A stretch of DNA of 64,000 bases from Gloeopeniophorella convolvens. Its lineage: Eukaryota > Basidiomycota > Agaricomycetes > Russulales. Location: the NCBI GenBank assembly GCA_022496205.1, contig WTXD01000033.1, positions 1-64,000 on the forward strand, written 5' to 3'. The translations under genes and the position numbers were made by a program. Position 1 is the stretch's first letter. Every line of letters begins with the position of its first letter. Below are positions 12,396-25,344 of the stretch, piece by piece. The notes under the pieces were generated by a model, which did no database searches, had not been told where the DNA came from, and saw only the letters and a list, made by a program, of their open reading frames with translations.

Positions 12396-13163
12396 CTTGA
12401 CAAAACTACCCAGGGTCAAAACCTGGCTGACACCACTGGTGTATCAAGGTAGTGGAATACTGTGCCAACGAGGGCGATGGGCAGAGAGTGACCCCTAGAC
12501 AAGGAGACACCGCTTTTGCGTGGAGCAAGCGAGTGGTGGACGGAGACGAGGGCTCGGGAGGCGCAGGGCGACGCTAATTGAGCGTACAAGAGACAGTAAT
12601 ATCAGCCCTAGGCCTGAGCCCGGCATCTCGAAGGCGGTGACTCGCACACGATGGCCTCGGACACCGAGAGGTTGGTCGCCAGGGACTTGGCCAGGCGAGA
12701 TCGTGGAAACACACTGCCATATTACGGCGCCTCTGTCGCTCACGATTGGTTGCGGGGGTCGACGAAGAGCCGGATGAACAAAGATTGTCCTGATCTTCTT
12801 ACAGTTCGGTGCGCTTCGAGCAGCGTGCGTTGATGCTTCGAGCGCCATGATACTGTAGCCCGGTGGTTTGCACGGCCGGTATAGAGTTACGGTATTTGCA
12901 CCCTCGTCGATGTGTTCAAGGCAGACAAACAACTGCAGGAGCTGAGGTTCGCAAAGGTTTGCGTCCGAGTCGGGGGGTTACGTTGCGGCGGCGATGCACG
13001 ACGGACGTCTGGACACCGGCCACCACCCGTCAAACCGCCTTGGAACTTTCCCATCTCGGACAAGGTCTTTCGAATCCCCATAAGCAAAGTTGCCCCATGA
13101 TCGGTTCTATCCATATTCATCAACATGCACAATCATGTATAACAGTCTATATATATGGTATTA
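12396..13163. other. Intergenic with a possible gene remnant
   Basis: A 145-codon minus frame (12495-12932) resembles the C-terminal part of F-box-like proteins in tone only. It has no start context or splice partners that I can defend. A short AT-rich stretch (tatatatatgg) lies at 13147-13159, just downstream of the GPI16 stop. Confidence 0.25.
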
Positions 13164-15055
13164 TCATCCGACATTGGAATCCAGGGGATCCGCCACTTTC
13201 ACAACAGCAAAGCGACGGATGAGCATGTTGAACAGGCTCCCAAAGATGAGGGAGATGAGAACGCTACTCATGATAATCACGTTGTATGGCATACTGAAAT
13301 CGGGCGTCGCGAGATCGACGAGCAGGGCCGAGGTGTAGACTCGTCGGTCCGGTGCATCAGCCGGTACGAGCACCGCGGGGGGCAGATCCCACCCGCGCTG
13401 AGCGTCTGGCGGGTGCTCGGTATAGCGTAAGAAAGCTTTGCGCACACGAAACGAGATATGTAACGTCTCGTGAGGCGGCAGCTCAAGCATGGCTTGCAAC
13501 AGAGCAGGAGCGGCGTGCGGTTGTGACGGTGTGTATGTCATATTCTGTAACAAATGATCTGGAGAAGACATTAACAACCACGTGGGGTGCATATGATACT
13601 GCTCACTGCACTTCGTGCCATCGCTGCACGTCAAACTCAATGTGTGCAAGAAGAACTCGAGGTGCCATGGCATCGTTTCAAGGTAGAGTGTTCGCAGGGT
13701 GATGGGTTTGTTATTGCGGATGATCATAGAGAGATGTCCATGTGTCTGGCTGGACCCTTTCAACGTGCGTTGCGCGGAAAAATCCGAAATCGGGAGATGG
13801 TCGAGCGCTGAACGATCGTCAGGCAAGCATGAACGGGGATGATGGACAGTGCTCACGGTACGAGAACCGTTGCTCATCTGGCCATCTCATAGAGATATCC
13901 AGGTCAGAAGTATCTATGGAAAATCATGAACGCACGGGACATTCGGTCAGGTGTATACGCACTGTTAGTGACGTCATAAATAACGAGCCCTGAATCGGGG
14001 AACGCAGTCGGCTCCGGGAACAGAGTGTATGCTCCATCCTCGGGGGACGGGAGCAAGACCCGGACTGAACTCGACGCGGCAACAGCACATGCTCGCGGAA
14101 TTGATCGATCAAAGACCGAACGTAACGTCCAGTCTGACATTTTCCAGTCAGCTACGCTGGATGCGAAACAATACTCAGACTCACCCCGCCTGCGATCAGC
14201 TGACGTACGCACAGGATCAAGAACCGCTTGCACAGACAGTGTAAGCACGATGCCTGTATCTGCGCGCCAGCGCACATGCACGCCGAGACCGTGCCAGTCG
14301 GCATCGAAGATGCGGTGTGGCGCGAGCAGCGCGGCGACACCCGCGCGGGCGGGGCAAGGAAGCATCTTCAGAAAGGGCGTCAGGTTCTCGGTGCATACGC
14401 GCTCCGCGGGGAGGGTCGCGTGGCGTAGGCTGTGGGTGTGCGGCTGCGGTAGACGTGGGAGGTCGCCGGTGGGCGGGAAAGCGCGAGTAGGGGAAGTCGT
14501 ATGCAGCGTGTCCATGCTGCCAAGGGAGGCGCAAAAGAGCCCCGCAAGCGAATTCTGGAGCGCTTCCCACCGCTCATCGATGCTGCGTGGTTGTCAGCAT
14601 CGTTGCGAGATCCACGGGAAGGAGATAGAACCTTGCTTCTGCTCCATCACCCATCCATGCCCACAACTCAGCGCCGGAACCTACTCCGGCCTCGCCCGGA
14701 TGCCCCCAGCGATCATAGTCCCACTTCCCCGAGTTGAGGGTCAGATGGAGCTCCGGGATGGCGTATTCGCGCAAGATCTGGCCCAATGCAAGCGGGAAGA
14801 TGTTGTAATGCTGAGCTGGAAGACATCAGAATCAACTGGCTGGACTAAAGCACACGGAGATAACTGACATATATCATCAGCGCCCAGGCTACTCGGGGAT
14901 CTCGGCTCGTCCCTCTCAAGCACCGTGGAGAAGGAAAAGTGGGCAGCGAGCTTCCCGTCCGCAAGGGGGCGGAGTGTGAGCTCTTCCCGGTAGCCTTCCC
15001 GGTTCCCCGAGGCCAAGCACTGAGCAATGAGGAAGCAGATAATAAACCACTTCAT
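13164..15055 (-). CDS. GPI16: GPI transamidase subunit Gpi16 / PIG-T
   Basis: ER-membrane subunit of the GPI-transamidase complex, which swaps the C-terminal signal of precursor proteins for a GPI anchor. It starts with a clear signal peptide (MKWFIICFLIAQCLASG). Then follow EELTLRPLADGKLAAHFSF; HYNIFPLALGQILREYAIPE; SGAELWAWMGD; a segment with FCASLGSMDT; ENLTPFLKMLPCPARAGV; and LETMPWHLEFFLHTL. The hallmark PIG-T end LATPDFSMPYNVIIMSS overlaps the single membrane helix, followed by a short cytosolic tail. At least four introns are consistent with frame (for example GTAGCC..CAG near 14900 and GTACGT..CAG near 14200). The stop is TGA at 13164-13166. Family identity is secure; one or two exon edges around 13880-13990 are not fully resolved. 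Confidence 0.92.
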
Positions 15056-17920
15056 CCTATGCTATGAAGGAAGAGTGGATGCGTCTGGCATCCCCAGAGA
15101 GCTGATAGTATAGGTAGTGAATGGGAGAGAGGATGCGGAGGAGCCGCGTGTCGGCCGGAAGCCGCTGGCGTTCTCACGCACCTTCTGTTCTTGACCACCA
15201 CCTGCCTCGCCTTCTCGCGTGCGCCCGCAGCCTGATTGAATTCACGACTTGCATCGTCTTCTATATCTGAACCCTCACACAGCGTGCAAGAATTTCCGCT
15301 CGACCTGCGCCATGAGCGTCATGAACGGTGACCCAGTAGATGATGCGCTAGGCCCACGCGTCCGATATGACGCACACAGCCCTTTCTACGTTATCGTGAA
15401 AGCACCAGCAGACTCGCGCCATTTTGAAATGTTGTGCGTTCTTGTGTATTGGTCTCACTATTTACTCCTGGGAAGCGGGAGGAAGTCGTGCCAAATCGCC
15501 TGAGCTGCGTGGGCACCCACCTCCCATCTCAAGACCACTACTTCAAGCGTTCCGCTCTTACTGCGGTTCAAGGTTACTCTCGACAAGCAATCACGGAACC
15601 GGTCTACCTCAGGCACCTTCCGCACCGCACCAACTATTTACCCAGCGACAAGAAACGTCTGTCCGGCCACTCTTCGGGCCCCACCTCACCATTGTGGACC
15701 CTTTGCTTCCACGCGAAGTGCGCGGAGTCACGGAACGAAGCATGCCGACGGACAACTTTGCAAACACGAGCGAACAACGAAGAACACAACGCAGACATAT
15801 CTTCCTTATCTTTCTCTATCTCGATATCAAGCAAAGTGATTCGTTCGCCAGTTCCTTTGCTCCTCAATCGGAACGATCGTCCCTTCGACGAAGGGACCAC
15901 GGTTTTGGACGCACATTTTACATCTTTATCAGGTCATATCAGTTCCCCGATACCTACCAAGTACCCAACCACGATGCATATTTTACACCCAGTTCGGAAA
16001 CCCCCCATACTCAGCGATCTTTCGCTGCTTGAGAGTTATCCGCAGGAGATACCAGGAGATACCTCCTGCCGGATCCTGCGCGATAGGACAAATGGGATCT
16101 ATTGCAAATGAATTATCCCTGTATTCTCTGCGGTGTGCCTACATTACATATTCACTCCGCTGCTCACCGCAGGACAACTCGTCGCTCGTACCTCGGGGTA
16201 GCGCCCGCGTTTGCGACCTTTATCTCTCGGCGCAGATATATCTTCCCCATGAGTGTGATTTTCCACGTGTATCAACCGGCGAGAAGGGTTCAAAGTCTCA
16301 CTGACTGGTGCGCAAACAACTTGATCAGCCATATCTCTTACAGTCTATTCTTGGCGAATTCAGTGTCGGCGACTTGCACTCGGCAACGGGTCAGAGGTCC
16401 AACGGGTTCCTTGTCTTTCGCTGCCTCGGTGCGCACGACACCACAATTAGCTGCAGTTTTTTTCATCCCCACGAGGACGTGTTTCTGACCTCATTGTGTC
16501 ACAGCGGCCGCCCTGCGCCTCCTGTGCTCCTCCGCGAGCTTGTTTCCCGGCGGATCCAAGTTGGATCCAAGCTATAGCTCGCATCAGTCGGCTATGGACA
16601 GGCTGCTCCGCAGCGGCAGCGCGCCCGCCTGGGGCCGTTGCGCCCTCACGAGCATGTCAGCCCAAACTCCGATTGTGTTCTAGCGTGACCTTGCCATCTG
16701 CTCCTCCGTATAAGACTGAATTGCCAGTCAGCGGACTCACGGGCGTCTGATGCGAGCGTGGTCGCCGAAGCGACCATTGGAGGGGTGGATGCTCCAGCGA
16801 ACGCACCCACGTTGACCTCCTTCGCAGTGCGGGCACCCACGCCTCCGAACTGTGTTGATCATCGATAGCGTGCGCGCGCGCGCGCGCTCAAGTGCACCCG
16901 TTTCACGATGCTTCAATAGGGTTTGGAACGTGCGACGGCGGGGATCCTCGCGGCAAAGCGCGGTCCGCGTCAGGTCATGTGCTACCTTCGGCAGTCATGT
17001 GGCCACGCGCGTTGGCGCTTACGCGCTGCCTTATTGTGAACGAACCCATTTTTTCGCGTACTGTCGCGCTGCAAGCTGTGATCAGCTGGCGCCGTGACTG
17101 GAGGCGCCCCCGCTTACCCTCGCGGAGGTGGATTAAACGGATGACGGCGTGCGTCATCCCGCGCACATGAAGATGAAAGACACGCCATATTGACGCGAGT
17201 TTCGTTAACAGCACGCACATCGCACGCCCCGGGTCGGAGGCGATTGCCTGCCCGGCCGCCGCCGCGGCGCTCCTGGCGCGCGGACACGCGCTCATGCACG
17301 CGCACCCCGCAGATGCGCTGCTGATGCGATGGATGGAGCAGCAGTCTGTGGCATACGCGTGGCCATGTGGGCCGGGCAGCTTCCAGCGAACCGGTCTGCG
17401 CGACGTCCACGCTGCCGGGCAGGTGTTGCCAAGACGGGCGTCAGGGGTATTCGTGGGCGCAAGGGCGGAACGTCCACGGAGAAGAAAAAGAAGCGGCGGA
17501 ACAGAGGTCGAGATATGAGAACTCACGTGCGGTCATGGAAGATTCGGAGCGCAAAGAAACACGCACGGCGTGTTTGTCATTTCGGTACAGCTAGGTCATA
17601 GACGTATTAGATATAATGAAGGAAGAAAAGGCTGCAATGCAAAGTGAACGTCGACCGGTCATTATATAGCTGCAATGCAGGCGAGGGTAGTAGTACAGTA
17701 CGAGGAGAGGGTTGCTAGATACACAATGGAAGCGAGTTGCGTGCGAGCATCGGGTATATAAATGTGACGACGTGTGGTGGAGCAAAGCAGATGAAACAGC
17801 AGGGGGCAGCCAGAGGAGTGCCATGGTGGTGTGGAAGGTCATTGCGATGATGCGCGGGCCGAAAAATGGGGGTATGCGAGAAGGCATGAGTAGGAGATGC
17901 CGTGATAACTCCAGGATGGT
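15056..17920. other. Gene-poor stretch
   Basis: Several plus-strand frames occur at 15249-16577, and a segment at 15312-15430 (MSVMNGDPVDDALGPR...) could be a first exon. I cannot assemble a protein with a recognisable domain. A GC dinucleotide run (gcgcgcgcgcgcgc) lies at about 16872-16887, and 17100-17520 is CpG-rich on both strands. Confidence 0.25.
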
Positions 17921-18156
17921 TCAGTGGGGAACGCGGCGAGCGGCGGCGGCACGACATGCGAAGCAGTCGTTGTCGACGGTGTCGACGACTTTCTGAACCT
18001 CGGGGCCATAGTGCTGACAAAGATCAAAGGTTGTACGTTAGTAACTCGGTTGTGACTCGAGGAGTTGACTATGAGACAAACCTTTATGCATACCGAGTCG
18101 CGGCAGCCTTTCTGATGAAAGATGCTGTATTCACACTTGCTAGAGTTGCAATCCAT
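17921..18156 (-). CDS. Small cysteine-rich protein, 55 residues
   Basis: This two-exon gene is too short for a simple ORF scan. Exon 1 (18082-18156) encodes 25 residues from [11 protein letters not shown] 68-nt intron (18014-18081) has donor GTTTGT, a perfect TTACTAAC branch site and acceptor TTTGTCAG. Exon 2 (17921-18013) adds 30 residues ([17 protein letters not shown]..., ending RRVPH). Six cysteines sit at positions 3, 8, 18, 23, 42 and 45. There is no signal peptide, so an intracellular or metal-binding role is as likely as any; I do not recognise the family. A TATA box lies about 265 bp upstream. Confidence rests on the textbook intron and on the regular cysteine spacing. Confidence 0.6.
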
Positions 18157-21100
18157 GATAGCAACAATGAGATGGCGTTGGAAATGCTAGAGGCAAAGAT
18201 GAGATGTCGAGTCACTAGAAGTAGAATGGGGAAGGACACACTCCACAGCGAGACCACCGCGTTCCTTCGCTGTGCAAGAGACAAAGGTGAGCGCCTGGAG
18301 CGCGATAGAGCAGACAAAACCTACGCGATGCGTCGGCACATTGGCAAGAACTGGCGCAGAGAGGACGGGAGGAGGGAGTGGCAAGGCACGAAAGGATGGG
18401 GGAGCGGAGGACAGTCTTTTATAGCTAGGCGAGATGGATCGCCCGACACGATGAGATCTGGAGATGGTTCGGTTGGCAGCCGGGTGCGACAAGCCGGCGC
18501 CGCTTATCTGGTTCGGTCTTGGTCGCCCCGGCAGTTTGGCGTCAGGCCAAGCGTGGGTTGCAGCGTTCGGTCAGGTCTCCCGACGCATCTGCCTCGCTTT
18601 CCACCGCCCGCAGGGCCAGGTGCCGTATGTCGGAACCAGATTTCTACTCTTCTCCCCGTTATCTCTCCAGGTTCCAATTCGCTGTCTTTGCGGACGAAAC
18701 CGCTCCTCGCCTCTCGACTTACGGCTCTTATCGGCCGCCGCCCGCGTACGTATGTTCAGCCCGACCAACGTCTGCTTCCTGCTATCTTCCGCATTCCCAC
18801 CATTGAATGCAGTTGTCCAAGTAGCGTTCGTTTTTCAAAACAGTAAACATCTTCCCTTTGCTGCTAGCCCCGTGGCTGCCGCACACTGCCGCACATGAAC
18901 TGGCTGACCCCACTGCCGGCATTCGACCCGAATGCCGCCACTCCAGCCCTTCAGTCATCGCTGCTCACCACTCGCAACTCCTCGCTCATTCTCTGCCATC
19001 TGCCGAAATCTCCCTTCGAGATTGTGTTTCAAGCCAGGATCTCTCCATGTGCATCGTCATAGATTCTATTACCACGGCTTCCCGAATCCGAACCTTCGTG
19101 CCAACAAAACAAGCTTCCGGCATTACATAGTACAGGCAGCCACCCACAGCCCCTCTGACCCCGTCTACACAGTTTCGGTGACTTCTTTCTCTTCTCCTCC
19201 ATTTCTTATCTCCCCACACGTCCCCATAGACCACAGGCCTCGCTCGACGCTCAGATGACGCACGCGGCCTTGCTCTTCTGCGAACGTGTCTGTTCAAACA
19301 GAGCAAGGACCCTCTTTTCAACGTCGGCAGGCGGCCACGCGCCCTACCCTCGATGCTTCTTCTATTGCCGTGATCCTGTTTCTCTCGGGATTCTCCTTCC
19401 CTGAGTAGCCTTATGGTTCACCAGTATAGTCGCGCTTTAATGTTCTCGGCCGGCTTCCCTTACTTTCGATACGGGGATCAACGTTTCTTCGCCCCTACAT
19501 AAGGCAAACCCGACGAGTCATCATTTTTCTCCCATACAGCCCCGTTGAACATTTGCAATCATGTCAACTTCAGGCAGGCGACTTTCGCCAAGATCGACCA
19601 ATCTGCTTCCACATGTGCCTGGGAACTCCGACGGATCCGATGGTCTTCGGCCTTGAGATGCACACATCTCTTCACGCAAGAAGCTAACTGTGCAGGTACC
19701 TTCGCTCTCATTTTGCGTAGACTCCACGTTCATCGGAGTCTCGTATATCCGCTCTCCTCCCATATGCAACACCTCGTGAGTTCCACTCCCTCCCCGAAGC
19801 TGCTGTAGGCAGGCGCGTAATGCGACGCACGCGCCATCACGGCGTGTGCGCGTGTTCGCGCAAGGTTCACGACATTCGACAAACATGCCTCAGGTATACG
19901 TCAGCCGATAGCGAGAAATGGGCGCTTCATTTGCATACTCTGTAGCTACTTCGCACGGAGCGCAATGACGTTCGGGAGGACGCGGCGCGTACCTTCAGCT
20001 TCCGTCATACCGCTTCGCGATAAGCATGGATAAGCACCAGAATGCAAACTTTTGACAGAACCTGATACATACTGTATCAACTCGTGTGGGCGTCGGTGTA
20101 TCTGAATCAATTCTCCAGGTTCATCAGCCGGGTTTCGAGAACATTCGTAAACTTGGTCGGCATCCGACGCTCTGCCGGCCACTCACATCGGAGGTGCCGC
20201 CGCAAGCTTGTGGTCGAGATGAGTCCCGTCACAGACAGCCTGCTGACGTGTGAGTAACGACTAGTTAGTGTTCCTTGCGCACCTGGCACCGAGTTCTGAT
20301 TCCAGGCAGGTCGGGCAAAGCCCATGCTCTGCCCGGAACGCTTGATTTCACCCCTGATGCTGCTTCGCGCACCCCAAAGACAGTGTGTGCGTGCGCCTTG
20401 CGTGCGCCCGTCAAGGAAGGTCCGAGTTTGCGCCTCGTTGGCGGTGCCACCACGTCATCCTTCTAGCGCCCACGCGCACGGGTCGATTACTATTTTCCGT
20501 TGGCAGTAGGTTTCATCAGCTCGCCTCCTGATGCCCGGCAGCGCGCTGATTGTCTGATATCCTTTTGTTCTATGTATCCATATGCCCCGCGGCCACAAGC
20601 GGGCTTCGCGGAGCGATGCACCCTGCCAGAGGTTTGTCCTGGACACTTGACGAATGCCGCCGACCATCGCGGGGCCCAAGCGGGGCCAGTTGTGGCACCA
20701 GTCCCGACCGGCCACAATCATCACACGCAATCATCGTGCAACCGGCGTTCGAAGCACACGGAAACTGATGCGGTGTACCCCACGATGCGTTCCACCCCCT
20801 CGCTGCGCATAATCATGCCATCGTTGCGCCACCTGAGCCGGGCCCTCCGGGCTGTGCATGCAGAGCGCGTCGCCTGACGGCCCCATCGCGAGCTAGCACC
20901 GTCTCGGCGCGCGCTCTCGCTCGACTCTCCCGCGCGCCCGCTCTTTCTAGAACCCTGGGCTCGATCTCCAGGGCTGCGCATGCGAAGGCCCTGGTCAGTG
21001 CCACGCGGTGGACGCGGCACGCACGCTGCTGTGTGCTTGCACTGTGCTGCACTGAGGACGAGCGCCTCACAGCTGCCCCCGGAGAGACCGGTTCGAGCTG

Positions 21101-22659
21101 GTCTGTCGCTGGCGCTCGTGCGCGCGCTGCTTCGCGGGACCGCGTGCTGGATTTGGCAGTGCAAGCGAGAGGGCGCCGGCCGAGTCGTTCCGAGGCCGGC
21201 GCCGTGCCACCCCAGACAGATTGTTTTGTTATTGTCTGGCTGGCACGGACTGCCAGGGCTGTGAAGGTGCGCCGTCGCTTGCTGCGCTTCTTAATCAGCT
21301 TTTCCCTTCCATTTACCAGGGCAAGGATTGCAATACTTGCCACGTGTGCGGAGAGTCATCACTGTCCCGGGGCTGACGTGCTTTCCCGTAGATCGTCCGT
21401 CGAGGAAGAGGCTCCGCTTCTGGGCCTTGAGCACCTCATCCGCGATGCCGTAGGTGACCAAGGCTGTCCATTCAATATGACGTTCTAATCTTGAACGCGG
21501 ATCGCGAAGTCATCTTGAATGATGCCACATCCAGGGGCTAGTACCCCTGTGACCGTTCGTTCCTGTATGCGCAACAGCTGAGGTAGTGAGGCGTAGTCCA
21601 CGGATGGAGGATATGCCTCGCGGTACGAAAGTTCGCTGGACTGGCGTGCCTGGGCTCGCTGGTGGCTGGTGGTACCTTAAGGGATCGGACGGGGTGTGTT
21701 CACATTTATCACAACCACGATAATTCGGGTTACCGACTGACCTCGCCTGAACAGGGCGCGGTCGAAGGCAATCTACGAGCATCCGCACGGGAGCCGACAA
21801 ATCAGGACACAAACTACAGTCGCAAAGCCGCAATGCCGCCAACATCTATTGGCCTTTTCTATGCTTAGACAGCCAAAGCGGCTCATGGACCAGCCGATCC
21901 GTATCATTTATGCCTATCTAGGTGGATCGAAGGCGACCTTTTCAGTGGGCATTCGTGCAAGTACCCCGATGGTCGATCGCAGTTAGCTGTACGTATCCCA
22001 AGTGGCTATTGTTAGTAGTGCGCAGCCCTCGGACTCAGGCTGCAGAACGACTTGGCGGCTCTTCCTTATTCTCGCATTTTCCAGACGAGTTCCCAGGGAG
22101 CACTGCATATGTGTCACCGTTTCCTCCAAGGGAGTGGGACTCTCTGGCTGTCAACTACGCCCAACGCCCGCCCAATTGAAGCCTTCCCGATCAAGGTCGA
22201 TGCCCATAAGCTTGCGTCACACCCTTTCTAATCTTCTCTGGGGAATGTTGCCGCTGAGTTCGAGGGCCTAGAAGAACTTCTATGATATAGAGCACGAACG
22301 TGTCGCGATGGAGCGATATCCAACGTGAAGGGCCCAATGCAGATGGCCTAGATTCAACCCTCTACCAGTGATCATGGGGACACAGTAGCTCCCAAGGTTT
22401 GCGCACCAGAACAGTGCGTGGCAGAAACAGCGACCACATATGCTTACACCATCAACTTGTGGTTCCTAACTTCGCCTCACGGTGATATCATAGTAGCTAG
22501 GTACAATGGAGGTCAGCATTTGCGGTCTTGATGGTTTGGTGAATAATTTAGCGTAAATGATTTGTTGTCGGGCGGAAGGCCCGGGAAGTTCCGGAAGCTT
22601 ATGTAAGCTGGCGATGTTGTCCGAGGTTGGCCGTGTCGTCTTGCTCGTCGTCGTCAACA
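18157..22659. other. Gene-poor stretch of 4.5 kb
   Basis: I see frames but no domain and no convincing exon chain. A possible short start is ATG 19561 (MSTSGRRLSPRSTN) with a good downstream 3' splice signal (GCTAACTGTGCAG, about 19684-19696), but no extended product follows. 20650-21250 is GC- and CpG-rich with overlapping open frames on both strands, which is typical of composition rather than coding. Confidence 0.25.
18417..18423 (-). promoter_or_regulatory. TATA box upstream of the small cysteine-rich gene
   Basis: On the minus strand the sequence reads GCTATAAAAGAC, about 261 bp upstream of the ATG at 18156. It would imply a 5' leader of around 230 nt. This is sequence-only evidence. 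Confidence 0.4.
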
Positions 22660-24464
22660 ATGCTCAGAGCTGCGAGGTTAGCGCGTGAGTAGCTCTCGCC
22701 ACTTTCTTAGGCACGACGTGTGGCTAACTGATTCTCAGGCGTCTCTCGGCAACTTGGCCGGAGAAACTTGGCGACGGTACAGGATACACCTGTCAGACGT
22801 TACGGAGGGTTGAAGGACCAAGACCGTATCTTCACAAACATTTACTCGCGCCATGACCATGGCATCAAAGGCGCTATGGTGCGTACTTCCTTCTTGTTCC
22901 GTGTGCTCCTCTGCTCACACGTGCTCGGCAGTCCCGTGGCGACTGGCACAAGACGAAAGACATACTCCTAAAAGGCGATTCGTGGATCATTCAGACAATG
23001 AAGGACTCTGGACTTCGTGGTCGCGGCGGCGCAGGTTTCCCCAGTGGTCTGAAGTGGAGTTTTATGAACAAGCCTGGCTGGGAGAAGGACCCGAGGTGCG
23101 TCGCTGGCGCCACCCCTTTCGCCGCAGCCTAACCGTTTGTCCCAGACCGCGGTATCTTGTCGTCAACGCTGATGAGGGAGAACCTGGAACATGCAAGGAC
23201 CGCGAAATTCTGCGCGGCGACCCACACAAACTTGTCGAGGGCTGCCTCGTCGCCGGCCGCGCAATGAATGCAACAGCGGCGTACATCTACGTCCGTGGCG
23301 AGTTCTTCCAAGAGGCCGCGCACCTTCAGCAAGCTATCACCGAGGCGTACAAGGCTGGCTTCCTCGGAAAGGACGCATGCGGCTCGGGGTACTCGTTCGA
23401 CGTCTACGTTCACCGCGGCGCCGGCGCCTATATCTGCGGAGAGGAGACTGCGCTCATCGAATCTCTCGAAGGCAAACAGGGAAAGCCGCGCCTAAAACCC
23501 CCATTCCCAGCGGATGTGGGGCTCTTTGGTTGCCCGACCACCGTGGCGAACGTTGAGACCGTCGCAGTCGCGCCGACGATCTGCCGCCGTGGTTCCAGCT
23601 GGTTTGCTAGCTTTGGTCGGGAGCGTAATCAGGGCACCAAGCTCTTTTGCATCAGCGGACACGTCAACAACCCATCCGTGATTGAGGAAGAGATGAGCAT
23701 TCCTCTTCAAGAGCTCCTTGAGAAGCATTGTGGAGGCATCCGTGGAGGTTGGGATAACTTGCTCGGGATCATTCCCGGTGGTAGCTCTGTTCCAGTGCTT
23801 CCCAAGCCCAAGTGCGAAGAGGTCTTGTGAGTCGAGACTTGTGTAATGTTTCTTCAGTTGACTCACCCTATCCTCAGGATGGATTTCGACTCGCTCAAAG
23901 ACGCTCAGTCCGGCCTTGGCACTGGCGCCGTCATCGTGATGGACAAGTCGACCGATATTGTCGCAGCCATCGCTCGGTTCTCCCAGGTACGTTTACCCCT
24001 GTGGTGTGCACATACAGTTTCTGATTTTTGGGCAGTTCTACAAGCATGAGTCATGTGGCCAGTGCACGCCCTGCAGAGAAGGCACCACGTGGATGATGAA
24101 CATGATGAATCGCTTTGTCGAGGGTCGTGGTCACCAGCGCGAGATTGACATGCTTTTAGAGTTGACGTGCGTGCTTCATCACACCATATCCCGCCATCTC
24201 ACCTTAATACTGGCACCTTGTAGTAAACAAGTCGAAGGTCGCACAATCTGCGCACTCGGAGATGCAGCTGCGTGGCCCATTCAAGGTTTGATGCGCCACT
24301 TCCGACCTGAGGTTGAGAGGCGTATTGCGGACTTCCGCGCGCGCGAGGGTGGTGTCCTGTTCGGCGGGCGCCTTGCGCGTGACGTTGACCCCACTCTTGC
24401 TATTCCGGACAACCTCGGTGGGCAGTTGCCGGAGGTAGGAGCGCCCCCGCAGACATCACCATGA
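22660..24464 (+). CDS. NDUFV1: NADH:ubiquinone oxidoreductase 51-kDa subunit, mitochondrial
   Basis: Flavoprotein subunit of respiratory complex I. It binds NADH, FMN and the N3 4Fe-4S cluster in the matrix arm. Exon 1 is MLRAARLAR with a Gly/Arg-rich mitochondrial presequence continuing in exon 2 ([14 protein letters not shown]). Visible hallmarks are [20 protein letters not shown] (FMN/NADH site), [45 protein letters not shown] and the iron-sulfur motif [14 protein letters not shown]. Introns near 22690, 22879, 23097, 23828, 23986 and 24166 keep frame. The stop is TGA 24462-24464. The Cys ligands are intact. Length fits the family (about 490-500 residues). Confidence 0.95.
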
Positions 24465-24702
24465 GTGCTTTGAAATGCAATCTCAGTAGAGCAAGGTTAC
24501 AATACACCCTTTGTACTTGCGTTAAACAGTGACTGCCATTAAGGGAGTCGCACTCATAGCCCCCCTAGCGACCCGCGGTTATAATGTGATGCACCTCGCT
24601 GCAACCTCGCTGGACTCGAAGTAGTGTGGGAGCTTAAACTGCTTTGGGGAACATGTCTCGCGTCAATTCCAGCTTTATACGTCCAGCACGGTGCGATATG
24701 AA

Positions 24703-25002
24703 ATGTCGGCACCGTTTGTCGACACCGGCGTGCAATCTTCCCCAAGTACGGCGATCGAAAAGGGGTACCTCAAAATGAAGAAGCGGCACCCTCGGCCCTC
24801 GGCCCTTCAACTCAATAACGTCGACTTTAGACTGAAGGAGAGTTCCTCTTTGAGCGCGACTGCGCGGTCGACCATACAGCACGAACGAAGGACCGTGCTT
24901 GTAATCGTTTTCCTTGCGATGGCAGCGTTTGCGTGCTTCGCGCTGGCTTGGCTGCTCACGGTCAAAGGAAGGCGCGGTAAGTCTCCAGCTTCTTCCGAAT
25001 AG
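24703..25002 (+). CDS. Small single-pass membrane protein, hypothetical
   Basis: This is one exon of 99 codons from ATG 24703. A polar N-terminal half of about 65 residues is followed by one strong hydrophobic helix (VLVIVFLAMAAFACFALAWL) and a basic tail (KGRRGK), suggesting N-out or tail-anchored topology. It starts about 240 bp downstream of the complex I gene on the same strand. I recognise no family. An in-frame ATG at 24691 would add four residues. The coding call rests on the coherent helix plus charged flank. Confidence 0.45.
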   Translation: MSAPFVDTGVQSSPSTAIEKGYLKMKKRHPRPSALQLNNVDFRLKESSSLSATARSTIQHERRTVLVIVFLAMAAFACFALAWLLTVKGRRGKSPASSE

Positions 25003-25344
25003 CGCCCGCAGGGCGTGCTGTCCTTCTCCAAACACCTGGCTGATTCCGCATTCTCATACAGTCCCGCAATAGAGCATGTTGACACTCGGATGCAATCGCA
25101 AAAACTGACGCAGACGCATGATGACGCATCGCATGCGCAGCCATGCAGCTGGTTTGTTATCGTTCGTATCTCACTTGCGTTCATCAACAAGTCATCGCAG
25201 TTATCGTCTCTTATCCGCTTTTCGTTATCTGGGGTTTGTACTGTACACACCCCGACGGGACAATTCGTGATGTTATACGAGAATATTGGGCGCATATACG
25301 CCCTTTTGGAACCGTGGGGCGTGCGCGGTCAAACTTCGCCGACT

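Noticed and set aside
14025..14867. 280-codon plus-strand ORF
   Set aside because: It is the antisense shadow of the GPI16 exons on the minus strand, whose protein is clearly recognisable.
16975..17526. 183-codon minus-strand ORF
   Set aside because: Frame is open because of high GC; several other frames over the same bases are open too, and the content is Arg/Ala/Pro/His-rich without a domain.
20813..21343. 176-codon minus-strand ORF rich in Ala and Arg
   Set aside because: Frames on both strands are open in the same CpG-rich block. Ala/Arg bias is what GC-rich non-coding DNA gives, and nothing resembles a domain.
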